Program-made: the position numbers and the translations under genes
Notes under the pieces: generated by a model
The model's input: only the letters and a program-made list of their open reading frames with translations
Told to the model about the DNA's origin: nothing
Database searches by the model: none
Source: CAZCVI01 sp964502145
GTDB taxonomy: Bacteria; Acidobacteriota; Aminicenantia; UBA2199
Direction: 5' to 3'
DNA: 64,000 nucleotides
Assembly: GCA_964502145.1 (NCBI GenBank)
Contig: CAZCVI010000031.1
Span: forward strand, 15,770 to 79,769
Part shown: positions 24,269 through 32,443 of the stretch, piece after piece
Position numbering within the stretch: the first letter of the stretch is position 1
Layout: every line of letters starts with the position of its first letter

Positions 24269-26764
24269 ATGAATAGAATATATATTTATTATAGTCATGA
24301 GGATGAAGCGTGGAAAAATCGCTTGGTAGATCACTTTCGACGTTTGGAAATGGAGGGTCAACTTTCCTTCTGGACTGATCAAAGGATACCTGCTGACGCG
24401 CCATTGGATATGGTATCAGAAGAGGCCAAGGTGGAAACCAGGATAGTCCTCTTGCTGATTTCTGTTGATTTTCTATATTCTGACCTTATTATTAAAAAAG
24501 TAATCCCGGAGCTGCTGGAACGAAGGGTAAAAGACGGGTTACGAATAATTAGCCTTTTGGTTAGACCTTGTACATGGCGCAGTATTGAATGGTTGAACAA
24601 ATTACCAATGTACCCGCAAGATGGCACACCACTTGCTTTACATGCTCCCTTTGACAGGGATATGGAATTAGCGAATTTTGTCTCTGAAGTAAAAACGATT
24701 TATTCGCAATATGAAGAACAAATCTCGGAGCCTACCTTTCCCGCCTCTTCCCTTGCAAAGGCAACATTTGATTTGAGCAATCCCGTGTTTAATGTACAAT
24801 ATCGTCCCAAAAGAGAGGGTTTGGTGGGACGGGAAAACGCACTAAACAAAGTACGGCAGCAATTATTAACAGGAAAACCCACCGCCATTGGTCACACTGT
24901 GGCGTTTCAGGGTCTGGGTGGTTTGGGTAAAACCCAATTGGCCGTGGATTATGCTTACAGGTTTCGAGATGAATATCCCAACGGCGTCATCTGGTTTAAT
25001 GCTGACCAGGACATTGATGCCCAATTGATTCAAATAGCCAAACAGGCCAAATGGATTTCCCCGGATTCCAAACATGAGGATATTTTAGCCGTAGCTAAAC
25101 AACGTATTAAAACGTGGTCCCAATGCCTAATCATCTTTGACAATGTCGAGAATCAGGAAACTATTAAGGATTATTTTCCCGTGGTGGACGCGAAGCCGCA
25201 CTTGCTGGCCACCAGCCGCACTGTTCAATTAGGATTTGTGTCGATTGCCATCGACTTGTTGAATGAGGAACAATCCCTACAACTTCTTTTTAAAGAATCG
25301 GCCCGCAACATGGATACGTTATCAGAAGCAGAAAAAAAAGCAGCCAGAGAAATTGCCATTGCCATGGATGGTTTGCCGTTGGCCATTGAAATCGCCGGTG
25401 CTTATTTAAACCAAATCCCCGGTTGCACTTTCAGCAACTACCAATCCATGTTGACCGACAATTTTAATCAGGTTATGGCTGGCGATCTGCTTTTTAGTTT
25501 AACACAGCATGAGCGGAATCTCTTTCATACTCTCCAAGTGAGTCAACCCGTTTTTAAGCAAGCGCCTTTGTTGCCAGAAATTTTGGACCTTTTGGCCTGG
25601 AGTGGCAGTGCATTTATGGGCATTTCTCTGATGGCCACCATTCTGGATAAAAAGGAAGGAAATTTGATGTTTTCTTTGCAAATGGGGCTTAAGTTACGAA
25701 TTCTACATAAAGCTTCAGAAGGAGAGCGGTATGATATCCATCGTTTGGTACGCAAGGTCCACCAGGAGCAATTCCCTCTTGAAGACAGAATCCCTTGGGT
25801 CAAAGCGGTTTGTGTACGCTTGGGCAATTGGTTTGAGGAAAGAAGGCAAGAATTAACCAACTTACCGATTTATGAAGCTGAAATCGACCATCTGAAAGAG
25901 TGGTTGTCGCATGTCACCCCTCATTCGGATGAACAAACCGCCCGGTTGATTTGGCTCTTAGCATACCCGCTATATCATTGGGGAAAATATAAGGAAACCC
26001 ATCAATGCGTGTTAATCGCCTTTGGTTTGCTGGAGAAATTGCCGGATGTTGACCCAAAATTGAAAGCCAATGTTCTTAGTGATCTTGGGACCACTTATGG
26101 TCTTTTGGGGAATTACCAAGAAGCGCTGAAGTATCAAAAACAGGCTTTGGAGATTCGGCGGCAACTATTTGGAGAACTACATCCTGATACAGCAACATCA
26201 TTCAATAATGTTGGAAGCATCTATGGTGATATGGGGAATCATAAAGAAGCGCTGAAATATCAAGAACAGGCGTTGGAGATTCTGCGGCAACTATTTGGAG
26301 AACAACATCCAAATACAGCAACAATTATCACTAATGTTGGAAGCACCTATGATAATTTAGGGAACCATAAAGAAGCACTGAAGTATCACGAACAGGCGTT
26401 GGCGATTCAGCGACAACTCTTGGGTGAGCAACATCCAGATACCGCCTTATCTCTCCATAAAATCGGATATACCTACGGGGATTTAGGAAAACTTATTGAG
26501 GCGTTTCATTTTTCTAAACAAGCGTATAATATCCGTTCCCAAATTCTTGGAGAACAACATCCTAATACCGCTTCATCACTTTACTATTCTGCTTTTTTCC
26601 AAATGAAGCTTAAGCAGTTCAAAGATGCATACCAACAGGTGAAAGCCTATTTAAAAAATCTGCCGGTGGATCATCCTGGGCACGATAAACTAACTGCATT
26701 ATTGCAGCAGATAGACCGAGAGAGCGTTAAGGCTGGGTTCAGGGCGCCTTCGAAAAAAAGATGA
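24269..26764 (+). CDS. TIR-like / NB-ARC (STAND) / TPR protein, NLR-like
   Basis: 831 residues, 17 nt after the HNH gene and without a promoter of its own that I can see, so probably the last gene of the same operon. Residues 1-150 are TIR_2-like (IYIYYSHEDEAWKNRL, SFWTDQRIP, LLLISVDFLYSDLI). Again the expected Glu pair after FLxS is missing: KKVIP instead of xEEVP. Residues 185-480 are an NB-ARC NTPase: VGREN, GLGGLGKTQLA (Walker A, about 215-222), LIIFDNVEN (Walker B), LLATSR and GLPLAIEIAGAYL. Residues 605-780 hold three or four 42-residue TPR units with the repeated ...QALEI-RQLFGE-HP-TA pattern; the DNA units of 126 bp are nearly identical. Such STAND proteins sense invaders through the repeats; a defence role is inferred. 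Confidence 0.88.
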   Translation: MNRIYIYYSHEDEAWKNRLVDHFRRLEMEGQLSFWTDQRIPADAPLDMVSEEAKVETRIVLLLISVDFLYSDLIIKKVIPELLERRVKDGLRIISLLVRPCTWRSIEWLNKLPMYPQDGTPLALHAPFDRDMELANFVSEVKTIYSQYEEQISEPTFPASSLAKATFDLSNPVFNVQYRPKREGLVGRENALNKVRQQLLTGKPTAIGHTVAFQGLGGLGKTQLAVDYAYRFRDEYPNGVIWFNADQDIDAQLIQIAKQAKWISPDSKHEDILAVAKQRIKTWSQCLIIFDNVENQETIKDYFPVVDAKPHLLATSRTVQLGFVSIAIDLLNEEQSLQLLFKESARNMDTLSEAEKKAAREIAIAMDGLPLAIEIAGAYLNQIPGCTFSNYQSMLTDNFNQVMAGDLLFSLTQHERNLFHTLQVSQPVFKQAPLLPEILDLLAWSGSAFMGISLMATILDKKEGNLMFSLQMGLKLRILHKASEGERYDIHRLVRKVHQEQFPLEDRIPWVKAVCVRLGNWFEERRQELTNLPIYEAEIDHLKEWLSHVTPHSDEQTARLIWLLAYPLYHWGKYKETHQCVLIAFGLLEKLPDVDPKLKANVLSDLGTTYGLLGNYQEALKYQKQALEIRRQLFGELHPDTATSFNNVGSIYGDMGNHKEALKYQEQALEILRQLFGEQHPNTATIITNVGSTYDNLGNHKEALKYHEQALAIQRQLLGEQHPDTALSLHKIGYTYGDLGKLIEAFHFSKQAYNIRSQILGEQHPNTASSLYYSAFFQMKLKQFKDAYQQVKAYLKNLPVDHPGHDKLTALLQQIDRESVKAGFRAPSKKR

Positions 26765-26988
26765 AGTTCGTATGTTAAGAATTTAGGTGGCGAGGAAGCT
26801 CAGCCACGAAAAGCGCTACGCGCAGCGAACAAGTCGCTACGCGCCATTCGATTATTACTCAAAAGAACCTCTATTGACGAATATCATGGTAAAGTGGGGT
26901 TTGAAATCCTGGGGACGCCCGTGCTCTCAACGCTCGCTTTTGAAAAAGCGCTGCAAAACTTTTAAAATTCATTTTCTTGTTTTTGAAG
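26765..26988. other. intergenic stretch with terminator-like hairpin and tail repeat
   Basis: The segment after the TIR-NB-ARC stop (GGTGGCGAGGAAGC, then GCGCTACGCGC repeats at 26809-26845) recurs after the relic at 27597-27716. At 26933-26962 GCTCGCTTTTGAAAAAGCGC forms a hairpin followed by GCAAAACTTTT; a very similar block is at 27551-27583. Confidence 0.45.
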
Positions 26989-27017
26989 TTGTTTTTTGGG
27001 AATAAGGAGGTTATAAT
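26989..27017 (+). promoter_or_regulatory. promoter of the 27 kb toxin-antitoxin pair
   Basis: TTGTTT (26989-26994), 17-bp spacer, TATAAT (27012-27017). The leader is about 13 nt and contains the AGGAGG of the antitoxin gene. Confidence 0.55.
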
Positions 27018-27036
27018 ATAAGAGTCAGGAGGACAA

Positions 27037-27222
27037 ATGCAGATTGCGAATATTAAAGAGGATGCTCGACGCATAGTTGACCATCTACCCGAACAAGCAA
27101 CTTGGGACGATTTGATGTACAAAATATATGTTCGACAAGCTATTGAAGCAGGACTTGAAGACAGCAAAGCCGGTCGCACGACAGATGTCTCTGAAGTTCG
27201 CAAAAAATTCGGGCTTAATTGA
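27037..27222 (+). CDS. antitoxin of a ParE/RelE-type toxin-antitoxin pair
   Basis: 61 residues with AGGAGGACAA before the ATG. TWDDLMYKIYVRQAIEAG and GRTTDVSEVRKKFGL are features I know from small antitoxins encoded directly before ParE-like toxins. They contain a predicted helix that wraps the toxin, and probably no separate DNA-binding domain. The stop overlaps the toxin ATG by one base (TGATG), so synthesis of both is coupled. The pair sits between the TIR-NB-ARC gene and a duplicated copy of that gene's tail. Confidence 0.8.
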   Translation: MQIANIKEDARRIVDHLPEQATWDDLMYKIYVRQAIEAGLEDSKAGRTTDVSEVRKKFGLN

Positions 27223-27530
27223 TGATTGTTCACTGGACTGAAACAGCTCAAGATCACATAACAGCCATTTTTGAATATATTGCTTTGGATTCACTTGAAT
27301 ATGCCAAAAGAATAGTAGATGGTTTAACCAAACGAACTCAACAAATCGGAGACTTTCCCTATTCCGGGAGGGTCGTTCCTGAATTTGAAAAAGAAAAGGT
27401 GAGGGAAGTCATCGAAGGACCATACCGGATCATATATTTCATAAAACCCCAACAAATCGAGATACTGGCCGTTCTCCATGGAGATCGCCATATTAGCCCC
27501 AATTGCCGGGCCTTTTTACCAGAATCATAA
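27222..27530 (+). CDS. ParE/RelE-family toxin
   Basis: 102 residues from the ATG overlapping the antitoxin stop. ParE/RelE fold signs: VHWTETAQDHITAIFEYIA at the N-terminus, then IGDFPYSGRVVPEFEKEKVREVIEGPYRIIYFI and EILAVLHGDRHI (written as short blocks FPYSGRVVPE, VREVIEGPYRIIYFI and ILAVLHGDRHI). The GPYRIIY strand and the VLHG.R terminal strand are family hallmarks. ParE members inhibit gyrase and RelE members cut ribosome-bound mRNA; the residues here look closer to ParE, but the target is uncertain. Confidence 0.88.
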   Translation: MIVHWTETAQDHITAIFEYIALDSLEYAKRIVDGLTKRTQQIGDFPYSGRVVPEFEKEKVREVIEGPYRIIYFIKPQQIEILAVLHGDRHISPNCRAFLPES

Positions 27531-27596
27531 ACCTACCTTGCCTCCACTGGTTCGCTTTTAAAAAAAGCGCGGCAAAACTTTTGGAGCATAGGTCAG

Positions 27597-27716
27597 GCTA
27601 TTTTAAAAAATCTGCCTCTTGATCATCCTGAGCACGGTAGTCTAAATGAATTATTGCAGCAGATAGACCGAGAGAGCGTTAAGGCTGGGTTCAGGGCGCC
27701 TTCAAAAATAAAATGA
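27597..27716 (+). pseudogene. relic of a second copy of the TIR-NB-ARC-TPR gene (3' end only)
   Basis: An open 40-codon stretch ending in TGA encodes a C-terminus nearly the same as residues 793-831 of the gene at 24269 (LLQQIDRESVKAGFRAPSK in both). 53 bases are identical (27651-27703 against 26699-26751). The DNA after the stop also matches. The upstream body is missing, so this is a remnant of a tandem duplication, or of insertion of the toxin-antitoxin block into duplicated sequence. Confidence 0.8.
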
Positions 27717-27830
27717 GGCTAAGAAGTTAGGCGGCGAGGAAGCCCTACCACGAAAGGCGCTACGCGCCATTCGCTTGTAACCGGAAAGAAACTCGTGCAA
27801 TTCGGAGTTCTTGGAAACAGTTGAATGAAA

Positions 27831-27880
27831 TAATGCGCCAGGATGGCGCGTCTACGTAGACGCGCCATCCTGGCGCATTA
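27831..27880. repeat. perfect 50-bp palindrome built of two REP-like units
   Basis: Bases 27831-27855 are the exact reverse complement of 27856-27880, with no spacer; the centre is GTCTAC|GTAGAC. Each half also forms its own small stem (GCGCCA-TCC-TGGCGC). The half-unit matches the two units at 4065-4134 apart from paired changes in the stem. Confidence 0.85.
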
Positions 27881-28154
27881 ATAAGCGGCGAAAACATGGC
27901 CTTGGATAGAATTTCTGGCGAGTTTCTGGGAAGCCATTTTATTTGGTTATTGAAAAAACAAAATAGTAAGGATATTTGGAAAACGAGATTGCTTTACTGG
28001 TCATGACTGCGGTAGTGGTTTCCGGGGACGTAGTAGACAACAATTAAACACCTGCCAAAAGACAGAGGAAAACCAGTAAAGAATTGAGCAGGCTATAGGA
28101 AAGAATTCTGAAATGATAGACTATGATTCGACAAACTATCAGCGATAACTTTCA

Positions 28155-28506
28155 AAAGCATCAGCGATGGTATTCGAAAGCATCAGCGATGGTTTTCAAT
28201 ATCATCAGCGATGGTTTTCGAAAGCATCAGTGATGGTTTTCGAAAGCATCAGCGATGGTTTTCAAAAGCATCAGCGATGGTTTTCAAAAGCATCAGTGAT
28301 GGTTTCCAAAAGCATCAGCGATGGTATTCGAAAGCATCAGTGATGGTTTTCGAAAGCATCAGCGATGGTTTTCAAAAGTATCAGTGATGGTTTTCAAAAG
28401 CATCAGCGATGGTTTTCGAAAGCATCAGCGATGGTTTCCAAAAGCATCGGTGATGGTTTTCGAAAGCATCGGTGATGGTTTTCAAAAGCATCAGTGATGG
28501 TTTATG
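28155..28506. repeat. tandem array of sixteen 22-bp units
   Basis: Sixteen head-to-tail copies with no length variation (352 bp). The unit is AAAG then CATCAGCGATGGTTTTCG. Degenerate half-units flank the array on both sides. Differences between units fall mostly at two positions: CAGCG/CAGTG and TTCG/TTCA. The unit length is not a multiple of three and TGA appears in one frame of many units, so it is not coding. There are no spacers, so it is not CRISPR. Confidence 0.92.
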
Positions 28507-28891
28507 AAATGATCGGTGATAAAGTGGATAGATATAGGTTAGAATTTAAAAGTGATAAGGAAGAATCCCAAAATTCCCGCCTTACACTGGAAACATTAAC
28601 ACTTGATATACAGAGAACCCCTGCTTCAACTATTGTTCACTGCCAAACAACACCCCTTCCATAAGAATTTTATTTAAGTTTTGCCGGGAAGTCCACTCAC
28701 GCCTCCACGAAGAACATTGATAACAAACGGTTTTAGAAAATAATTGCTTAAGTGCCTCAAATTTCCCCTTTAAATGGAAGCAATGGTTGGTGCGTTTATG
28801 TGGGAGATCGTTGAAATTTAAGCCATTTAAATAGATCGCCCCAAAAACATGAATTACTCAATGTTTTGGCCCTTTAGGCCGACATTTGCCG

Positions 28892-28926
28892 CCGGGCTTT
28901 GGCAAAATTAAACACTCAAAGCCCGG
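28892..28926. terminator. GC-rich hairpin near a T-run (possible terminator)
   Basis: CCGGGCTTTG (28892-28901) pairs perfectly with CAAAGCCCGG (28917-28926) across a 15-nt loop; CTCTTTTTT follows after 8 bases. It may terminate transcription arriving from the left or be part of an unrecognised RNA. Confidence 0.35.
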
Positions 28927-29159
28927 ATAACGCCTCTTTTTTCGACTAACCCCTAGTTCCAGAAAACTATTATTTTTGTCAATCTAAACCCAACCATGGC
29001 ATGCCATCTAAATAAATATCTCCCCGTTCTTCTATTCCCATACTTCCCATAATTCGCATACTTCCCATAATTCCCAAGCATCCCATTCTTCCCATTACCA
29101 TGGCAGTGGATTAAGGTTGGTTTTGCAGGCCATTTATTTCAACAAAAACAGCTTTTTTA

Positions 29160-32108
29160 TTATTTAATGGCTCCCCCCTTGCGCCGCTTAACCCAACGCC
29201 ATATCTCACCCACCCACAAGACCATCGAAGTACCTCCGATAATACTCACCCACTCACTCAAAGAAAGGGGCTCGGTACGGAAAAACGCACCGCCAAACTG
29301 CACAATCAATACCTGACTGAAAACAATCAATATGGCAATGGCAATAAATCCTTTATTTTTCAAGATATTGGCAAAGGCGGAAAGACCAACACCCAAACAC
29401 CGGGCATTAAAGAGGTTCCAAAACTGCAACATCACAAAGATCGTGAAAAATACGGAAAGCTCGTGGATGGTGATCACCCCATCCCGTTTAATGTAAAAAA
29501 GGAACCCCACCAAAAAGATCAAGAAAATAGGTGCGACAGTAAAAATATTTTTGGCCATTGTTCTTGAAACGATAAAGTCCGAGGACTTTCGCGGTGGACG
29601 ATCCATGACGCTCCAATGCGGCGGTTCCGAAGCCAACGCCAAAGCGGCAAAAGTATCCATGATCAAATTGATCCATAACATCTGCGTCACTGTCAGCGGC
29701 AGTTTCACCCCGATAAAAGGCCCCAACAAGGCTATCGCCAACGCGATCACATTGATCGTCAACTGAAAGAGAATAAAACGCTGAATGTTTTCATACAACG
29801 AACGCCCCCACATCACACCATTGACAATACTGTTAAAAGAGTCATCCAACAGGATGATATCACTGGCCTCCTTGGCTACGGATGTACCTGTTTTCCCCAT
29901 GGCCAATCCGACATTGGCATAATTAAGCGCCGGGGCATCATTGGTCCCGTCACCCGTTACCGCCACGATATGACCATTCTTTTGCAGCAATTTCACCAGC
30001 CGTAATTTATCTAAAGGCCGCGCCCGGGAAAGCACTTTTAATCGAAGTGCGGCTTGTTCTGCATCGGTATCGTTTAATTTTTCAAAGTCACTGCCAATTA
30101 AATATAAATCGTCGTTGTCCCCCTCCTGATAAAGCTCGATCTGCCGGGCGATTTCCTTGGCGGTTACCGGGTTGTCGCCCGTAACTATTTTAACCATAAT
30201 ACCCGCTTTCTGACAGGTTTTAATCGCTTCTGGCACGTCCGGGCGAACCGGATCAATAATCGCCATGAAACCCAACCATATCATCTTATGGGTTAATTCG
30301 CCAATATCAACCCCCTCATGATTTTTAGGCCCCTCACGATAGGCAAAGGCCAACGTGCGCATGCCCCGCGCTTGAAAACTCTTCAGCTCCGCTCTTATTT
30401 GGGTTTTATGGGTTTCATCCAGCGGCTCGGTGGCCGTTTCCGTCAACACGCTGGTGCAGCGATTCAATACGATTTCAGGCGCACCTTTGACGTGCAGAAT
30501 CAAATACTCCCCAGGATGAGTTTTCCCCAGCGTGGCCATATATTTACGTTCCGTGGAGAAGGTCCATTGATACACGACATGGAAATGGGACCTGTGATGC
30601 GCATAATTGATCCCCAACGTATCCAACCACAACAACAACGCCCCTTCCGTGGGATTGCCAAGCGGCACGGGATTGTGCCGGGATTTCCGATCTAAATTCG
30701 CCGTGGTATTGGCGGCAATGGCTTCAATAATCAAATTTTCAATGGCACCGGGATTATCCTTGTCAAAGGGTTTATCCTTTAACGCGGAAAAATGACTCTC
30801 ATGGACGCGCATTTCATTCATGGTTAATGTTCCCGTTTTATCCGAACAGATCACCGTGGCCGCGCCTATGGTTTCGCAGGCATGCATTTTGCGCACGAGG
30901 TTATTGGCCTGGGTCATCTTGCGCATACTATAGGCCAAACTCAAGGTCACGCTCATGGCCAATCCTTCGGGCACAGCTACGACAATGATGGTCACCGCAA
31001 TCATGAAGTAACTGAGAAAACTACGCAACACCAGTTCGGGCATCCATTCTGCCGGAGTAGCGGGGAGGAATTTGAATAGATAGCCGGCACCCAGTCCCAG
31101 GATAAAAATCCCCAGTCCCAGGCCCGTGATTTTCAACCATCCCCGGATTCCTGTTTTTTTTAACCAGAGTGGTCGTTCTTTCTTTTTCCCAGCCAGTTCC
31201 AGGCCATCGTAAATCATGGGCAACCACACCCGGATTAACGCTGCAATAATGCTGAGTTTAAGAATGGCCACAAAATACCATTGCTGGGAGTTCAGGACGA
31301 GTTCGCCAGTCAGGATGTCGCGTAACAACAGGGCAATATATACCAGCCCGGCGACGCTAAACCCCACCACGCCGATCCATTTGCTCAGTCGGGCCAATTG
31401 GATATTAAGCGGCGTTTCTTCCGATGTTTCTTCAGCCGCAGAGCGAGCCGCTTTACCGATTTCAGAGGCATCGCCGATCGTGGTCACGCGCATCAAGCCA
31501 TGACCATCCATCACCAATGTGCCCCGGCACAATTGGTTCATCGGGTAAGCGGTTTCATGGTGGGATGGTTTTTCATCGTTTTTTAGGGGTCGTTTGCGAA
31601 CCGGTAGCGATTCGCCGGTTAAGCTGGATTCATTAACTTGTAGAGAGACCGCTTCGATGACCTCACCATCGGCGGGGATTTCTTCGCCCAGTTCCACCAG
31701 TACCAGATCGCCCACGACCAGTTCTTTTTTAGGGATAGTGGTGAAATTGCTATCGCGGATGACATTGATGGGTATATCGTCATTGACTTGGTTGAGAATG
31801 TCAAATTCTTTATTGGCTTTAAATTCGTTTAGGAAGGCCAGGGTAGTGGCCAGGAGGATAGCTATAATGATGCCCAGTCCTTCGGCGTAATGGCCATCGG
31901 CAATACCCACGCCAATGGCGATAAATGCCGCGATGATTAATATTCTGATGATTGGGTCATCGAATTTTTTCAGTAGAAGTTTCCACCACGGCTCACGTTG
32001 AGGTGGTGTTAAGATATTGACCCCGTATTTTAGGCGGCTGGCTTCTATTTCTGGTGCAGTCAGCCCTTTATGTTGTGATGTGATTTGTTTTTCGTTTGTA
32101 GTACTCAT
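29160..32108 (-). CDS. P-type Ca2+-transporting ATPase (P2-type)
   Basis: 982 residues with the full P-type plan: cation-ATPase N-terminal segment (GLTAPEIEASRLKYGVNIL), two membrane helices, actuator domain with SLTGESLPV, and helices M3/M4 with VAVPEGLAMSVTLSLAY (PEGL supplies Ca2+ ligands). The phosphorylation site is CSDKTGTLT (Asp423), followed by KGAPEIVLNRC in the nucleotide domain, VTGDGTNDAPAL at the hinge, and M6 NLIMDTFAALALASEPP with the Asn/Asp ligands. The sequence resembles the PMCA-type pumps of bacteria, which export Ca2+ from the cytoplasm. GGAGG lies 11 bases before the ATG. It stands alone between repeat-rich regions. Confidence 0.93.
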   Translation of the reverse strand: MSTTNEKQITSQHKGLTAPEIEASRLKYGVNILTPPQREPWWKLLLKKFDDPIIRILIIAAFIAIGVGIADGHYAEGLGIIIAILLATTLAFLNEFKANKEFDILNQVNDDIPINVIRDSNFTTIPKKELVVGDLVLVELGEEIPADGEVIEAVSLQVNESSLTGESLPVRKRPLKNDEKPSHHETAYPMNQLCRGTLVMDGHGLMRVTTIGDASEIGKAARSAAEETSEETPLNIQLARLSKWIGVVGFSVAGLVYIALLLRDILTGELVLNSQQWYFVAILKLSIIAALIRVWLPMIYDGLELAGKKKERPLWLKKTGIRGWLKITGLGLGIFILGLGAGYLFKFLPATPAEWMPELVLRSFLSYFMIAVTIIVVAVPEGLAMSVTLSLAYSMRKMTQANNLVRKMHACETIGAATVICSDKTGTLTMNEMRVHESHFSALKDKPFDKDNPGAIENLIIEAIAANTTANLDRKSRHNPVPLGNPTEGALLLWLDTLGINYAHHRSHFHVVYQWTFSTERKYMATLGKTHPGEYLILHVKGAPEIVLNRCTSVLTETATEPLDETHKTQIRAELKSFQARGMRTLAFAYREGPKNHEGVDIGELTHKMIWLGFMAIIDPVRPDVPEAIKTCQKAGIMVKIVTGDNPVTAKEIARQIELYQEGDNDDLYLIGSDFEKLNDTDAEQAALRLKVLSRARPLDKLRLVKLLQKNGHIVAVTGDGTNDAPALNYANVGLAMGKTGTSVAKEASDIILLDDSFNSIVNGVMWGRSLYENIQRFILFQLTINVIALAIALLGPFIGVKLPLTVTQMLWINLIMDTFAALALASEPPHWSVMDRPPRKSSDFIVSRTMAKNIFTVAPIFLIFLVGFLFYIKRDGVITIHELSVFFTIFVMLQFWNLFNARCLGVGLSAFANILKNKGFIAIAILIVFSQVLIVQFGGAFFRTEPLSLSEWVSIIGGTSMVLWVGEIWRWVKRRKGGAIK

Positions 32109-32395
32109 ACTAGTTAATTCCTCCAGTTCAAAATGTCGAACCTATTCATTGTAATCTATTCATCTATTATACTTTTTTTTGCAAGAAATGTCTATTGGCT
32201 GGATTCACCGTCACGTTTTAAAAAGAGCCACGGATAACCGTGGCAAGCTGGACTATCTGGACTTACTGGACTATCTGGACACGCTTAAAAAATCACAGGT
32301 TTTGTGAAGTCCAGTTAGTCCAGAATGTCCTTTATGTCCAGATAGTCCAGTTTTTTCTGCTACTTTGACGGTGAATCCAGGAAGTATTGTCTTTC
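32109..32395. other. intergenic region with one complete CCTGGATTCACCG-type element
   Basis: Divergent spacer between the Ca2+ ATPase (minus) and the AAA/PD-(D/E)XK gene (plus). Most of it is the repeat element at 32199-32380; no gene is present. Confidence 0.6.
32199..32380. repeat. MITE/REP-like element, terminal inverted repeat CTGGATTCACCGTCA
   Basis: Perfect 15-bp inverted repeats (32199-32213 and 32366-32380) bound 152 bp. The interior carries tandem CTGGACTAT-type units on the left and their complements (TAGTCCAG) on the right, so the whole forms a long hairpin. No ORF. Same ends as the elements at 47107, 47269, 53714 and 62064; the TGGAC interior class is shared with 47269. Confidence 0.75.
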
Positions 32396-32424
32396 TTGTT
32401 TATGATTGTTGAGTATGCTATAAT
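32396..32424 (+). promoter_or_regulatory. promoter of the second AAA/PD-(D/E)XK gene
   Basis: TTGTTT (32396-32401), 17-bp spacer, TATAAT (32419-32424); a leader of about 13 nt contains AGGTGA eight bases before ATG 32444. Confidence 0.55.
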
Positions 32425-32443
32425 TAGGACTAGGTGAAAGCAA

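Larger units (their letters stand above)
27717..29159. other. 1.4-kb non-coding region with several repeat structures
   Basis: No ORF with support on either strand. It contains the perfect palindrome at 27831-27880, the 22-bp satellite array at 28155-28506, a GC-rich hairpin at 28892-28926 near T-rich sequence, and at 29027-29100 a run of degenerate TTCCCAT units like those inside the CCTGGATTCACCG elements elsewhere, but without their ends. Confidence 0.6.

Noticed and set aside
26787..27005. 72-codon frame between the NB-ARC gene and the toxin-antitoxin pair
   Set aside because: Lies in duplicated non-coding tail sequence, is rich in Arg/Lys/Tyr from the GCGCTACGCGC repeats, and ends just before the antitoxin promoter's -10.
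28155..28506. CRISPR array
   Set aside because: Units are contiguous 22-mers without unique spacers, and there are no cas genes.
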